Assembly (NCBI RefSeq): GCF_000003605.2
Contig: NW_003108085.1
Span: forward strand, 495,444 to 528,543
Reading direction: 5' to 3'
DNA length: 33,100 bases
DNA from: Saccoglossus kowalevskii
Lineage: Eukaryota; Hemichordata; Enteropneusta; Harrimaniidae
The notes beneath the pieces are model-generated. The model ran no database searches. It was not told where the DNA came from and was given only the letters and a program-made list of their open reading frames with translations. Each line of letters opens with the position of its first letter. Position 1 is the first letter of the stretch. Below, one piece after another: positions 32,851-33,100 of the stretch. Position numbers and translations under genes: made by a program.

Positions 32851-33100
32851 GTGTTTTCACGTTCCGCAAGTGGCATAATAAATAATTTTACGTATTATAT
32901 CGAACCAGTACGTCATATTATTATACATCTGTCACCGTAACGCCATAAGTTACAGCGTGCCGTAATTTTGCGGTATTTTCATACTACCATATTAGGAAAT
33001 GCGAATTCCAAATATGGAATGATTACGCGCGTAAGCGTCCTCTAATAATAAAAAACAAACATGGCTGCCACCAGGGTTTGACCGGACTCCACACAAATAA

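Overview
This window looks like nuclear DNA from an invertebrate animal. It has one gene made of short exons with GT/AG introns of about 130-550 bp, many non-autonomous DNA transposons, microsatellites, and minisatellite arrays that fill kilobases. There are no operons, ribosome binding sites or prokaryotic gene packing. The repeats and the protein suggest a marine invertebrate (lophotrochozoan, hemichordate, echinoderm or cephalochordate). I cannot choose among these from sequence alone.

The only gene I can reconstruct with confidence lies on the minus strand between about 11240 and 6617. It encodes a fold-type I, class V PLP-dependent aminotransferase related to cysteine desulfurase and selenocysteine lyase (SufS/CsdA-like). 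I place nine coding exons (10971-11121, 10386-10416, 9886-10002, 9627-9756, 9020-9333, 8591-8849, 8140-8391, 7478-7849, 6617-7276). All junctions keep frame and give a 761-residue protein. The last exon adds an acidic, serine-rich tail of about 219 residues with two basic patches and a cysteine cluster, which the enzyme domain does not need. A second, much less certain locus is a pair of in-frame exons on the minus strand at 28922-29029 and 28560-28692. A 519-bp open frame at 5677-6195 on the plus strand is a weak candidate for a convergent terminal exon.

Layout. 1-3860: intergenic DNA packed with TTAA-bounded miniature elements and one perfect-TIR miniature element at 1092-1251. 3860-6600: AT-rich spacer, one 370-bp TIR element (5303-5671) and the weak open frame. 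6617-11240: aminotransferase gene. 11241-17260: long spacer with no recognised gene. 17261-18060: array of a 22-bp unit that flips orientation at its right end and abuts a truncated copy of the 370-bp element. 18560-21255: two more full-length 370-bp elements. 22080-22787: an inverted pair of ~166-bp TTAA elements. 23990-24685: array of a ~157-bp unit. 24921-26768: ~34 copies of a 54-bp minisatellite. 27170-27412: simple repeats and a hairpin-bearing retroelement-like tail. 28560-29147: candidate two-exon fragment and a three-copy 28-bp repeat. The rest is spacer with several imperfect palindromes.

Apart from the aminotransferase, most of the recognisable structure is repeat biology: two unrelated TIR-element families, the TTAA group with several internal types, and three large tandem arrays.
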